Assembly (NCBI RefSeq): GCF_014904705.1
Contig: NZ_JACZCQ010000009.1
Location: forward strand, 62,001-126,000
DNA length: 64,000 bases
Source: Nisaea sediminum
Lineage (GTDB): Bacteria; Pseudomonadota; Alphaproteobacteria; Thalassobaculales; Thalassobaculaceae
Reading direction: 5' to 3'
Made by a program: the position numbers and the translations under genes. The notes under the pieces were generated by a model, which saw nothing but the letters and a program-made list of their open reading frames with translations, was not told the origin of the DNA and did not search any database. Positions 47,963-57,196 of this stretch are shown here, in pieces (the first letter of the stretch is position 1; each line of letters starts with the position of its first letter).

Positions 47963-48871
47963 TCAATTTCTTGCCTCCGGTGCGGTCACGTCGCGGATGC
48001 CGTCGCCGACCAGATTGATCGCGAGAACGAGCAGAAAGAGAGCGACGCCGGGGATCATGATCATCCACGACTCGAAGAGGATGTAGTCCTTGCCTTCCGA
48101 AACCATCAGGCCCCAGGACGGGGTCGGGGGCTGCACGCCCATGCCGAGGAAGGAAAGGGCCGCTTCCAGCAGGATCGCATGGGCCATCTCCAGGGTCGCG
48201 ACCACGATCAGGTTATTGACGATGTTCGGCATGATCTCGGTCAGGAGGATGCGCGGGGTGGAGCAGCCGACCGCCTTCGCGGCGGCGACATAGTCCATCT
48301 GCCGGATCTGCAGCGTGGCGGAGCGCATGACAACCGCGTAGCGGTCCCAGAGAAGCAGGCCGAGCACGCTGATCACCACGGTCAGAGAGCCGCCGATCAG
48401 AGCCACGACGGCAAGGGCGACGAGCACAACCGGCATGGAGAGGCGCACGGTGATGAGGAAGGTCACGACCATGTCGACCCGGCCGCCGAAATAGCCCGCC
48501 GCCACACCCATGGCTGTGCCGATCACACCGGAAATGAAGGCGGCGGCGAAGCCGATCAGCAGGGAGATCTGGGCGCCATACATGAGGCGGGACAGGTAGT
48601 CGCGGCCGAGCTGGTCGGTTCCGAGAATGTGGTCCCAGTTTCCCGTGACCCAGACCGGGGGCTTCACACGGGCGAGCAGTTCCTGGGCATAGGGATCGTG
48701 CGGTGCGAGGAACGGCGCGGTGAGCGCCATCAGGAACATCACGAGGAGGATGCCTCCGCCGATCATCAGGCCAAGGTGCCCGAAGATGCGGCGGCGAAGC
48801 TGCTGGCCCGGCGTCGGGCCGACGATGTCCTCGGCGGCGGGCAGGCCGCGATTTGCGATGGTCGTTGTCAT
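47963..48871 (-). CDS. Dipeptide ABC transporter permease (DppC type)
   Basis: Inner-membrane permease of 302 residues with about six helices. The start is followed by the OppC/DppC N-terminal segment, then HDPYAQ and the GTDQLGRDYLSRLMYG region; the EAA loop (AAKAVGCSTPRILLTEIMPN) contacts the ATPases. Start ATG at 48871 is four bases after the upstream stop. A partner of the DppB-type permease. Confidence 0.92.
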   Translation of the reverse strand: MTTTIANRGLPAAEDIVGPTPGQQLRRRIFGHLGLMIGGGILLVMFLMALTAPFLAPHDPYAQELLARVKPPVWVTGNWDHILGTDQLGRDYLSRLMYGAQISLLIGFAAAFISGVIGTAMGVAAGYFGGRVDMVVTFLITVRLSMPVVLVALAVVALIGGSLTVVISVLGLLLWDRYAVVMRSATLQIRQMDYVAAAKAVGCSTPRILLTEIMPNIVNNLIVVATLEMAHAILLEAALSFLGMGVQPPTPSWGLMVSEGKDYILFESWMIMIPGVALFLLVLAINLVGDGIRDVTAPEARN

Positions 48872-48875
48872 GGCT

Positions 48876-49793
48876 TCAGCCCACCCGGATCCGCGGATCG
48901 AGCCAGGCATTCAGCAGATCCGAGAGAAAAGTCAAAACGATGTAGAAGAGAGAGAAGATCAGGACCACCGCCTGCACAACCGGCAGGTCGTTCCGCCCGA
49001 TCGATTCCCAGGCGAGATAGCCCGCTCCGTGCAGCGCGAAAATGCTTTCGATCACGATCGACCCGCCGAGCATGAAGCCGAACTGGACCGCCGCCAGCGA
49101 GACGACGGGGATCACGGCATTGCGCAGCGCGTGCTTGAACAGCACGACATGTTGCGGCAGGCCTTTGGCCCGTGCGGTGCGGATATAGTCAGAGCCCAGC
49201 ACTTCGAGCATGCCGGTCCGCGTCAGCCGCATGATGGCCGGCGTTGCGTAATAGCCGAGCACGATGGTCGGCAGGATGAAATGCTGCCATGTGTCCGACC
49301 CGGTGGTCGGCAGGATCTGGTACTCGACGGCGAAGACGACGATCAGCACCAGCGCGAACCAGAAACTCGGCATGGCCTGTCCGACGACGGAAATACCCAG
49401 CGCGAGCCGGTCGAGGATACTGTTCGGCCGCATCGCCGCCAGCACCCCGAGCGGAATGGAGAGGACGATGGCGAAGGTAATGGCGCAGACCCCGAGGGTC
49501 ATGGAAATCGGAAGGCGATCGAACAGGATGTCGGCGACCGGGAGCTTGAAATAGAAGCTCTGACCGAAATCGCCCTGCATCGCGTTCAGGAACCATTCCG
49601 CATACTGGATCAGGATCGGACGGTCAAAACCGTAGAGTTCCCGGATATATTCAATGTCGGCTTCCGTCGCCGCTTCGCCGGCGATCGCCGTCGCGGGATC
49701 TCCCGCCACATAGGTCAGTGAGAAGGTGATCAGAGAAACTGTAAGCGCGACCAGAAACGCTATGAAGAGGCGCTTCAGCGTGTAGACCAGCAT
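48876..49793 (-). CDS. Dipeptide ABC transporter permease (DppB type)
   Basis: Inner-membrane permease of 305 residues. The N-terminus MLVYTLKRLFIAFLVALTVS, the ARAKGLPQHVVLFKHALRNA EAA loop and the IESIFALHGAGYLAWESI region are typical of DppB/OppB. About six helices. First permease after the binding protein, separated from it by two tandem hairpins. Confidence 0.92.
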   Translation of the reverse strand: MLVYTLKRLFIAFLVALTVSLITFSLTYVAGDPATAIAGEAATEADIEYIRELYGFDRPILIQYAEWFLNAMQGDFGQSFYFKLPVADILFDRLPISMTLGVCAITFAIVLSIPLGVLAAMRPNSILDRLALGISVVGQAMPSFWFALVLIVVFAVEYQILPTTGSDTWQHFILPTIVLGYYATPAIMRLTRTGMLEVLGSDYIRTARAKGLPQHVVLFKHALRNAVIPVVSLAAVQFGFMLGGSIVIESIFALHGAGYLAWESIGRNDLPVVQAVVLIFSLFYIVLTFLSDLLNAWLDPRIRVG

Positions 49794-49805
49794 TATCGTG
49801 CGTCC

Positions 49806-49884
49806 CGCGCGCCCGCCGCGTTTTGCCGGCGGCGCGTTTGTTCTTTGAGGGGTGGCATCCGGCCCCCGCTTTTGCAGGGGCCGG
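49806..49884 (-). terminator. Tandem intercistronic hairpins in the peptide transporter operon
   Basis: Between the binding-protein gene and the permease genes lie two strong hairpins: CCGGCCCC (49859-49866) pairing with GGGGCCGG (49877-49884), and a second formed by the CCGCCG/CGGCGG arms around 49806-49836. Neither is followed by a T-run in the direction of transcription. Such structures protect the upstream mRNA and lower expression of downstream permeases; that effect is inferred. Confidence 0.5.
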
Positions 49885-49896
49885 TGCGATTAGATC

Positions 49897-51414
49897 TTAT
49901 TTCCAGCTCGCGTTAAAGAACCGCGGGATTTCATCCGAGGTCGGAGTGAAATTCAGGTCGTTAGAGAACGCGTAGTTGGTGTTGTAGGACCAGAGCGGCA
50001 GCCAGTAGGCCTTTTCCGCGATGATGGTCAGGGCTTCCTTGTACGCCGCTTCGCGCGCTTTCAGGTCGACGGTCGTGTCGCCCTTGTTCAGCAGTTCCTG
50101 AACCTTCGGGTCCTTCGCGAGGTCGTCGTTGGTGCCGCCGAAGAAGTGGCTGGTGATCGCGGAAACGTCGTTTACCGAGTTGGAGCCCCAGGTCATGAAG
50201 GCGAACGGCACTTCCTTGGCCCGGATCTTGTCACGCAGGGCCGCGTATTTCAGGAAGCTGAAGTTGGCCTTGATGCCGACCTGGTTCAGGAAGCCGATCA
50301 TCGCTTCTGCGTAATCGCGGTTGCGATAGGCGTAGAAGTCGATCGTGAATCCGTCCGGATAGCCGGCTTCGGCAAGCAGGGCCTTCGCCTTCTTCGGGTC
50401 GTATTCGTACTTCGGAACGTCCGTCGTGCAGCCGACCTGGGACGGGAAGCAGGCCGAGTCGACGACGGAGGACTTCCCGCGCACGAGAGCCTCGACGATG
50501 GCCTTGCGGTCGATCGCGTGGGAGATCGCCTGGCGGACCCGAACATCTTTCAGCGGCGTGTCGGCGACGGCACCGGTCGCGTCCATGGTCAGATAGCCGA
50601 TGCGGAAGGTCTGCTCGTTGACGACCTGGACCTTGCCGGAAGACTGCAGACGGTCGGCCTGGTCGGCGGGAACACGCCACATCCAGTCGGCACGGCCGGC
50701 AAGCAGCTCGGCGATCTGGGTGTTACGTTCCGGAATGGTGCGCTGGATGATCTTGCCGATCGTCGGCGTACCCTTCGGGCCGTCCTTCATGTAACCGTCG
50801 AATTTTTCCCAGACGACCTTCTTGCCCGGCTCGACTTCCAGAACCTTGTACGGGCCGGAGCCGACCGGCTTCAGGCCCATACCGTCCGGACCGACTTCCG
50901 AATAATAGTCCTTCGGATAGATCGGCAGGGTGCCGGAGACGAATTCGAGCGCTGCCGGGAACGGCTCTTTCAGGTGGACGAGCACCTTGTACTTGTCGAC
51001 CTTCTCGGCCGTCTTGATCCAGTTAACGTTGCTCGGGGTCTTCATCCCGTTCGCCGGATCGGAGACCCAGTTGTAGGTGTAGACCACGTCGTCGGCGTCC
51101 AGTTCCTCGCCGTTATGGAACGTGAGGCCTTCGCGAAGAACGAATTCGAGCGTGACGTCATCGACCCATTTGTAGGACTTCGCGATCAGCGGGACGTAAT
51201 CCATCGTCTTCGGGTCGCGATACAGCAGACCGTCCCAGGTCAGCCGCGAGAAAATGATGCCTTCGCGAGCCGTGTTGAAATAGAAATCAACGTTTTCCAG
51301 CTCGCGTTCCCAGACGATATTGAGGGTGTCGTCCGCCTTGCCGGCGAGGGCCGCCGGAACTGCGGAAACGAGCGTCAGCGAGGCTAACGCTGACGCAGCA
51401 ATTAATCTTTTCAT
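49897..51414 (-). CDS. Peptide ABC transporter substrate-binding protein
   Basis: Periplasmic solute-binding protein of the SBP_bac_5 (DppA/OppA) family, 505 residues. Signal peptide MKRLIAASALASLTLVSAVP with cleavage near ALA-GKA. Family motifs are FSRLTWDGLLYRD, LREGLTFHNGEELDADDVVYTYN, and RVRQAISHAIDR with the later GYPDGFTIDFY. The ATG at 51414 is chosen over the GTG at 51420 since AGGAG lies only then at good distance. It heads the transporter operon; the AT-rich stretch 51560-51650 upstream likely contains the promoter. Confidence 0.93.
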   Translation of the reverse strand: MKRLIAASALASLTLVSAVPAALAGKADDTLNIVWERELENVDFYFNTAREGIIFSRLTWDGLLYRDPKTMDYVPLIAKSYKWVDDVTLEFVLREGLTFHNGEELDADDVVYTYNWVSDPANGMKTPSNVNWIKTAEKVDKYKVLVHLKEPFPAALEFVSGTLPIYPKDYYSEVGPDGMGLKPVGSGPYKVLEVEPGKKVVWEKFDGYMKDGPKGTPTIGKIIQRTIPERNTQIAELLAGRADWMWRVPADQADRLQSSGKVQVVNEQTFRIGYLTMDATGAVADTPLKDVRVRQAISHAIDRKAIVEALVRGKSSVVDSACFPSQVGCTTDVPKYEYDPKKAKALLAEAGYPDGFTIDFYAYRNRDYAEAMIGFLNQVGIKANFSFLKYAALRDKIRAKEVPFAFMTWGSNSVNDVSAITSHFFGGTNDDLAKDPKVQELLNKGDTTVDLKAREAAYKEALTIIAEKAYWLPLWSYNTNYAFSNDLNFTPTSDEIPRFFNASWK

Positions 51415-51640
51415 GTCCACTCCTGCTCATTGACCGGTTTTTTTGCAGCAGAGGCATCTGCCGATGCCGGTCCGCCAAGTCGGACGGGACGTCCGGACCG
51501 ATTGGAGCCGGAAGCATTGCAGGCTGACATCCCGTTTGCAAGGAATTGAAGCCGTCGCATCCCGGAAATATTGCGTTGCAATAAATAAATTATTTTTATG
51601 TGTATTTGTGCTGATTATTGTTATTTATCAATAGATTATA

Positions 51641-52708
51641 TCAATGTGCATTGGCTCGCAGGGAAATTGGCGGCACCAGTCCGTATTTCGAAGCCCAAGG
51701 CTTCAACGCGTCCAGTATCCCGGGATAGAGAACAACTCCTGAAGCAGTCGCTTTCTCCCGTTTGGCGAGCGCGTTTTCCCCCGGCAACCGGACGGGCGGG
51801 CCCCCCGCGACCGGTTTGTTGGCATGACAGCGTTCGACGATGTGATCGATCTGCCGGATGAAGGCATCGCGCCCGGAAAAGGCCGTCGGATCGCTCACCT
51901 GAATGTGGACGCCCGCGCCCCAGCCCTCCGCCGGGTCCGCCCGCCCGTGTCCGGCGAGGCCTTGTGTCAGGGCCTCGATCATCAGGGCGAGGCCATAGCC
52001 CTTGTGCCCGTATTCCTTCCCGCCGATCGGCAGGATGGTTCCGGGTGGATCGGTGAACAGGACCGCCGGGTCGTCGCTCGCTTCGCCGTCCGCATCCTGC
52101 ACCCATTTGCCGGGAAGCTTCTTGCCCTCGCCATGGAGCCGGCCGGTCAGCCCGTTCGTCGTGATGGAGGCGCTGGTGTCGATCAGGATGGGGTCGCCAC
52201 CGGTCGGGATGCCGACGGCGATCGGGTCGGGCGTGAAGAGCGGTTCCGTGCCGCCATAGGGCGCGACGCTGGCAACCGCGGGATCGGAGGACGTTATCTG
52301 CACCATGCAGCCCTCACGGGTGGCGCGTTCGAGGAACACGGCGAGGCAGGCGATGTGATGGCTCCGGCGGATCGCGATGCTGGCCGTGCCGTAGAGCCTG
52401 GCGCGCTCGACGGCCAAGTCGACGGCCCGGGCGGTCAGCCAGACCCCGGGCAGACGGCGGCCGTCCCAGGTAACGACGGCGCCGCGGTCGCTCAGCACCT
52501 CGGGACCGCCCCGCTTTTCCATAGTCCCGTCCTCAAGGGCTTTCAGATAGGGCGCGCAGAGCTGCAGGCCATGAGTGGTGTGCCCCATCAGATCGGCCTC
52601 GACCAGCAGCGGGCCGATCGTCCCGGCCTTGTCCCGGTCAAGCCCGGCCGCCTCGAAGAGATCGGTCGCGAAGTCCGCCAGGGCCTTGGCATCGTAGCGC
52701 TGTTCCAT
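51641..52708 (-). CDS. LDH2/malate-type NAD(P)-dependent oxidoreductase
   Basis: Dehydrogenase of the malate/L-lactate/ureidoglycolate (LDH2) family, 355 residues. Typical segments are LLVEADLMGHTTHGLQL near residue 35, AIRRSHHIACLAVFLERATR near 112, DTSAS near 178 and KGYGLALMIEALTQGLAG near 243; the two His of RSHH and GHTTHG are at the active site in this fold. Substrates in the family are 2-hydroxy acids. The frame continues far upstream without a start signal, but GGGGGA before the ATG at 52708 marks the real start. Divergent from the SMP-30 gene by 120 bases. Confidence 0.9.
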   Translation of the reverse strand: MEQRYDAKALADFATDLFEAAGLDRDKAGTIGPLLVEADLMGHTTHGLQLCAPYLKALEDGTMEKRGGPEVLSDRGAVVTWDGRRLPGVWLTARAVDLAVERARLYGTASIAIRRSHHIACLAVFLERATREGCMVQITSSDPAVASVAPYGGTEPLFTPDPIAVGIPTGGDPILIDTSASITTNGLTGRLHGEGKKLPGKWVQDADGEASDDPAVLFTDPPGTILPIGGKEYGHKGYGLALMIEALTQGLAGHGRADPAEGWGAGVHIQVSDPTAFSGRDAFIRQIDHIVERCHANKPVAGGPPVRLPGENALAKREKATASGVVLYPGILDALKPWASKYGLVPPISLRANAH

Positions 52709-52828
52709 CGTTTCCCCCTGTCTTTCCGTTTGTTGTGAGGGAGCCTGCCGATTTGGACGGAAAATGGGAAGACCTCCTGTCGGGGTTGCGCAAGAATGGT
52801 CGAAAATTTTCATTCGGGGGGATGGGAC

Positions 52829-53746
52829 ATGGCCGCAAGCGATTATGAGTTCCGCGACGAGCGGTTCAGGAGAAGTGTCAAGATCATCGAGACGGTCGAA
52901 CGGATCTGGACCGGCGGGAAATGGACGGAGGGGCCGGTCTACGTCCCCGCCTACAAATCGCTGATCTGGAGCGATATTCCGAACGACCGGCGGATGCGCT
53001 GGGACGAGTGTTCGGGCGCGGTCGGAGTGTTTCGTGCCAACGAGGGCGCCAACGTGAACGGCAGTACCCTCGACCGGGAGGGGCGGGTGATCTGCTGCGA
53101 GCATGGCAGCCGAAGCGTTACGCGGATGAACCATGACGGCACGATCGAGACTCTTGCCGACCGGTTCGAGGGCAAGCGATTCAACAGTCCGAACGATGTG
53201 GTGGTGAAGTCCGACGGCTCGATCTGGTTCACCGACCCTGCCTACGGCATCGAATCCGACTACGAGGGTTTCGAGAGCGAGGAGGAGATCGGCGGCCAGC
53301 ATGTCTACCGGATCGACGGCGCGACCGGGAAGATCACCCAGGTCACAGACGATTTCACCTGCCCGAACGGGCTCGCCTTCTCGCTCGACGAGTCGAAGCT
53401 CTACATCGCGGACAGCGGTGCGACCCGCTATCCGGACGGGCCGCGGCATATGAGGGTCTTCGACGTGACCGAAGACAACCGGTTGACGGGCGGCGCGGTG
53501 TTCGCCGAGTGCGAGAAAGGCGTCTTTGACGGTTTCCGCTTCGACAATCGCGGCCGGATCTGGACCAGCGCCGCGGACGGTGTCCATTGCTACGATCCCG
53601 ACGGGACGCTGATCGGGAAGATCTTCATTCCCGAAACCGTTTCTAACCTCTGCTTCGGAGGACCGAAACGGAACCGGCTTTTCATCACCGCGACGACGAG
53701 CGTCTATTCGGTTCTGCTGGCGTCCAGCGGTCCCAGGGACAGGTGA
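52829..53746 (+). CDS. SMP-30/gluconolactonase-family lactonase
   Basis: Six-bladed beta-propeller hydrolase of 305 residues. The metal-binding residues of SMP-30 are recognisable: Glu in WTEGPVYVP, Asn in FNSPNDVVV and CPNGLAF, and Asp in YIADSGA. It would open sugar-acid or related lactones. Start ATG at 52829 follows a GGGGGGATGGGA site. It is divergent from the LDH2-type gene and, with the dehydratases at 17391 and 59706, could form a sugar-acid route; the pathway is inference. Confidence 0.88.
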   Translation: MAASDYEFRDERFRRSVKIIETVERIWTGGKWTEGPVYVPAYKSLIWSDIPNDRRMRWDECSGAVGVFRANEGANVNGSTLDREGRVICCEHGSRSVTRMNHDGTIETLADRFEGKRFNSPNDVVVKSDGSIWFTDPAYGIESDYEGFESEEEIGGQHVYRIDGATGKITQVTDDFTCPNGLAFSLDESKLYIADSGATRYPDGPRHMRVFDVTEDNRLTGGAVFAECEKGVFDGFRFDNRGRIWTSAADGVHCYDPDGTLIGKIFIPETVSNLCFGGPKRNRLFITATTSVYSVLLASSGPRDR

Positions 53747-53752
53747 GCAGGC

Positions 53753-54823
53753 CTAGTCGGCCGCGTCCTGGCTCCTGAGGGAAAGGCGCTTGAGCCGCGC
53801 CTCCTCGAGCACGCCCGCGAGCACTTCGGTATGGAAGCGGTCGCAGCCGATGCAGAGATTGCGGTAGGGGCGGCCGTCGACCGTCACTGTTTCGGATTTC
53901 TTGAGGAACGTTTCCACATCCCAGCCATGGGAGATCCCCATGCGCTCGGGATGGCCCATCGAGATCGCCTCGAACGCCGGATGGCCAACGAGGCTGTCGA
54001 TGATGTCCTCCAGCCGCTCCTCGGTCAGGTTGCCGAGCGGTGCCTTGGTCTTCAGGCAGCAGGGGAAGACGTCTCCGTTCGGATCGATGGAGACCTCGGA
54101 GCCGGAATAGCGCCGATTGAGGAAATTGAGGCCACCCGACCAGGCGTTGCAGAAATTGTCCGCGATGGTGGCGCGGGACAGGCCGTTCGACCAGGCCCGG
54201 CCGCGCGGCCAGATCTTGCCGATCCAGGCATCCTCGGTCGCGCCGAAGAAGGAGAAGTTGGGGCCGTCATCGTCCCAGGCACGGACTTTCGGATCATGCA
54301 GGAAGGGGCGCATGCCGGCCGCCTCGAACCAGGAAACCAGCTGCTCCTGCAGCGGGACCCGCTTCTCGCCCTCCATGCCGACATGGAAATCGTCCATGCC
54401 CGCGACGGAGATCATGTAGATGCCGCGCTCCAGCAGCTCCTCGATGATCTGTTCGGTCAAGAGGTCGCCGGTGGTCTGTACCACAAGCTTCACTCCGCCC
54501 TGCGCCCGGTACTTGTCGCGGATCTGTTCCAGCGCCGGATAGAGGATGGTCTCGCGCACCGGGTCCAGCAGCACCTCGCCGCCGGAGACGATCACCCGGC
54601 TGGTCCGCTCGACATACCCGCCGGCAGCGGAATCGTCCGGCTGTTGCAGATCGAGATAGGTCAGGCGCTCCGGAAGGTTCGCGATGATCTTCGGAAAATT
54701 CTCCTCCGCCGCACTGACGACGGCATTCAACTCGTCGCGCACATAGGGCCGGAAGCGCTCCTCGTAGCAATGCTTGCAGCGCCGGTGACAGGCCCAGGAG
54801 AGGACGTAATAGATGCTTTCCAT
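53753..54823 (-). CDS. Radical SAM/SPASM-type protein of unknown function
   Basis: Iron-sulfur radical enzyme of 356 residues from the ATG at 54823 (MESIYYVL). The CxxxCxxC motif that binds the SAM-coordinating cluster is CHRRCKHC (Cys 12, 16, 19). The GGE motif appears as VSGGEVLLDP. The C-terminal part has Cys residues in DVFPCCLKTKAPLGNL and CIGCDRFH as in SPASM-like auxiliary-cluster domains. No peptide precursor or partner is seen beside it. The GTG at 54886 has only a poorly spaced ribosome-binding site, so I prefer 54823, where GGGAA is 8 bases upstream. Substrate unknown. Confidence 0.78.
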   Translation of the reverse strand: MESIYYVLSWACHRRCKHCYEERFRPYVRDELNAVVSAAEENFPKIIANLPERLTYLDLQQPDDSAAGGYVERTSRVIVSGGEVLLDPVRETILYPALEQIRDKYRAQGGVKLVVQTTGDLLTEQIIEELLERGIYMISVAGMDDFHVGMEGEKRVPLQEQLVSWFEAAGMRPFLHDPKVRAWDDDGPNFSFFGATEDAWIGKIWPRGRAWSNGLSRATIADNFCNAWSGGLNFLNRRYSGSEVSIDPNGDVFPCCLKTKAPLGNLTEERLEDIIDSLVGHPAFEAISMGHPERMGISHGWDVETFLKKSETVTVDGRPYRNLCIGCDRFHTEVLAGVLEEARLKRLSLRSQDAAD

Positions 54824-54997
54824 CAGCATATTCCCGTGTTCGCCTGATGTCGCATATGCCTGATCTCCGGCCTGCTGTGAAGTCACGCCTCCGTCAGCGG
54901 ATCCGGAAGTCGTGTGATGATCCGGCCTGCGGCCTCGCGCGACGTCCCGGACATGCTAGGCTCTGCTTGCGGCTGATATTCGGAGTACGGGCGGCGA

Positions 54998-55945
54998 ATG
55001 AGTGTGTGGACTTTGATCGGGGACCTCGGCGGCACCAATCTGCGGCTGGCGCTGACGGATGGTGCCGGTCTCAGGAGCGAGAGGGTCTTCAAGACCGAGG
55101 AGCATGCCGGTTTCGAGGCCGCTCTCGATCTCTATCTCGACGGGATTGCCCCGGCAGAGCGGCCGCGCAGCGCGATCGTCGCGGTCGCCGGTCCGGTTTC
55201 GGGCGACAGGATCCGTCTCACCAACTGCCCGTGGCAGTTTTCCCGGGACGCCGTGCGCGAACGTTACGGCTGGTCCCGTTTCGGATTGATGAACGATTTC
55301 GCGGCGGTGGCGGCGGCGCTGCCGCATTTCGCGAACGGGCATCTCGATACCGTGCAGACCGGCGTCGAGGTGGCGCGGATGCCGAAACTGGTGCTTGGCC
55401 CCGGAACCGGCCTCGGGGTCGGTATCACGGTGCCCGCGGGCGAGACCTGGCGCATTCTCGAGGGCGAGGGGGGGCACGTCACTCTGGCCGCCTCCAGCGA
55501 CGCGGAGGCGGATCTCGTCGCCCGGCTCTCGCGGCGTCTCGGCCATGTCTCGGCCGAAGACGTACTGTCCGGACCGGGCCTGGTGAACCTGTTCTCCGCC
55601 ATTGCGGAACGCGATGGCCTGGACCTCGAGCCCGCGCGCGGCGAGGAGGTCGTCGAGCGTCTCGACAGGGAAGGCTGTCCCGCGGCCCGCGAGGCGGTGG
55701 AGCGGTTCTCGGGCTTTCTCGGGACGGTGGCGGGCAATGCCGCACTCACCGCCGGCGCCCGCGGCGGGGTCTATCTCGCCGGCGGGGTGCTGCAGAATCT
55801 GGGCGACCGGTTCCGCACGGACCTCTTCAGGGCTGCCTTCAACGCGAAGGGCCGGATGAGCGCATATCTGGAAAACGTCGCCGTCCACCGCATCACCCAT
55901 CCGGAGCCCGGCCTGCTCGGGCTGCAGGCGCTCGCCCGCAGCTAG
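54998..55945 (+). CDS. glk: Glucokinase
   Basis: ATP-dependent glucose phosphorylation, 315 residues. It has the ROK/Glk-type phosphate motif IGDLGGTNLRLAL at the start, the NDFAAVAAALP segment with the catalytic Asp, the LGPGTGLGVG loop and LEGEGGHVTLA. Similar to proteobacterial Glk rather than to the ROK family. No sugar transporter is adjacent. It ends 16 bases before the convergent ornithine aminotransferase gene. Confidence 0.93.
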   Translation: MSVWTLIGDLGGTNLRLALTDGAGLRSERVFKTEEHAGFEAALDLYLDGIAPAERPRSAIVAVAGPVSGDRIRLTNCPWQFSRDAVRERYGWSRFGLMNDFAAVAAALPHFANGHLDTVQTGVEVARMPKLVLGPGTGLGVGITVPAGETWRILEGEGGHVTLAASSDAEADLVARLSRRLGHVSAEDVLSGPGLVNLFSAIAERDGLDLEPARGEEVVERLDREGCPAAREAVERFSGFLGTVAGNAALTAGARGGVYLAGGVLQNLGDRFRTDLFRAAFNAKGRMSAYLENVAVHRITHPEPGLLGLQALARS

Positions 55946-55960
55946 GGCGGCGACCTTCCC

Positions 55961-57172
55961 TCAGTGGACGTTGGTCAGCACGTCGCTGAAACGTTCCAGA
56001 GCCCAGTCCACCTGGTCGCGGGTGATGACCAGCGGCGGAGCGATGCGGATCGAGTGCTCGTGGGTATCCTTCGCGAGGATCCCGCGCTCCTTCAGGGCGT
56101 CGCAATATTTGCGCGCGCCGCCCGCTTCCGGCTCCAGTTCGACCGCCAGCATCAGGCCGCGGCCGCGGACTTCCTTCACCGCGTTCGAGCGGATGCCCTC
56201 GAGCTCCTTCTTGAAATAGGCGCCCTGTTCGGCCGAGTTCTCGATCATGCCCTCGTTCACCAGCACGTCGAGCGCGGCGCGCGCGATGGCGCAGGCGAGC
56301 GGATTGCCGCCGAAGGTCGAGCCGTGCTGGCCCGGCTGCAGCACGCCGAGCACGTCCGAGTTCGAGAGCACGGCCGAGACCGGATAGAAGCCGCCGGAGA
56401 GCGCCTTGCCGACCAGTGTCACGTCCGCCTCGATGCCCTCGTGCTCCTCCGCCAGCAGCTTGCCGGTGCGGCCGAGGCCGGTCTGGATCTCGTCGAGAAT
56501 GAGAGTGACGTTGTGTTCGGTGCAGAGTTCCCGCATCCGCGTGAAATAGCCGACGGGCGGAATGATCACGCCGGCCTCGCCCTGGATCGGCTCGATCAGG
56601 GCCGCGACGGTATTCGCCGTGATCGCTTGCTCGAAGGCGTCGATATCGCCGAACCTCACCACCCGGAAGCCCGGGGCGAAGGGGCCGAAATTGCCGCGCG
56701 CGACGGGGTCGGTGGAGAAGCCGACGACGCCGATGGTGCGACCGTGGAAATTGTTGGTGAAGACGATCACCTCGGCCTGATTCTCAGCCACGCCTTTGGT
56801 CTCATAGCCCCACTTGCGGACCGCCTTGATCGCGGACTCGACCGCCTCGGCTCCGGAGTTCATCGGCAACACCTTGTGGGAGCCTGTGAGCCGCGCGATG
56901 TCCTCGTAGAAACCGGCGAGCTGGTCGTTGTGGAAGGCGCGGGAGGTGAGGGTGAGCTTCCTTGCCTGGGTCACCATCGCCTCGAAGATCTTCGGGTGGC
57001 AGTGGCCCTGGTTCACGGCGGAATAAGCTGAGAGGCAATCGAGATACTGCTTGCCGTCCACGTCCCAGACATGGACGCCCTCGCCGCGCGTCAGCACAAC
57101 ATCGAGCGGCTTGTAGTTATGCGCGCCGAGGCGCTGTTCCGTGGCGATGAGGTCTGCGGCGGCGTGGCCCAT
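55961..57172 (-). CDS. rocD: Ornithine aminotransferase
   Basis: PLP-dependent class III aminotransferase of 403 residues that converts ornithine to glutamate-5-semialdehyde. The N-terminal [20 protein letters not shown] segment, [11 protein letters not shown], and the PLP Lys in [16 protein letters not shown] match RocD. It lies 24 bases after the arginase gene on the same strand, so together they carry arginine to glutamate semialdehyde. The operon faces an Lrp-type regulator. Confidence 0.92.
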   Translation of the reverse strand: MGHAAADLIATEQRLGAHNYKPLDVVLTRGEGVHVWDVDGKQYLDCLSAYSAVNQGHCHPKIFEAMVTQARKLTLTSRAFHNDQLAGFYEDIARLTGSHKVLPMNSGAEAVESAIKAVRKWGYETKGVAENQAEVIVFTNNFHGRTIGVVGFSTDPVARGNFGPFAPGFRVVRFGDIDAFEQAITANTVAALIEPIQGEAGVIIPPVGYFTRMRELCTEHNVTLILDEIQTGLGRTGKLLAEEHEGIEADVTLVGKALSGGFYPVSAVLSNSDVLGVLQPGQHGSTFGGNPLACAIARAALDVLVNEGMIENSAEQGAYFKKELEGIRSNAVKEVRGRGLMLAVELEPEAGGARKYCDALKERGILAKDTHEHSIRIAPPLVITRDQVDWALERFSDVLTNVH

Positions 57173-57196
57173 GATGGTCTCCGTGGTTGCGTGGTC

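Noticed and set aside
51641-53587. Very long minus frame extending the LDH2-type gene upstream
   Set aside because: The extension runs antisense to the SMP-30 gene; the ATG at 52708 has a good ribosome-binding site and begins the conserved domain.
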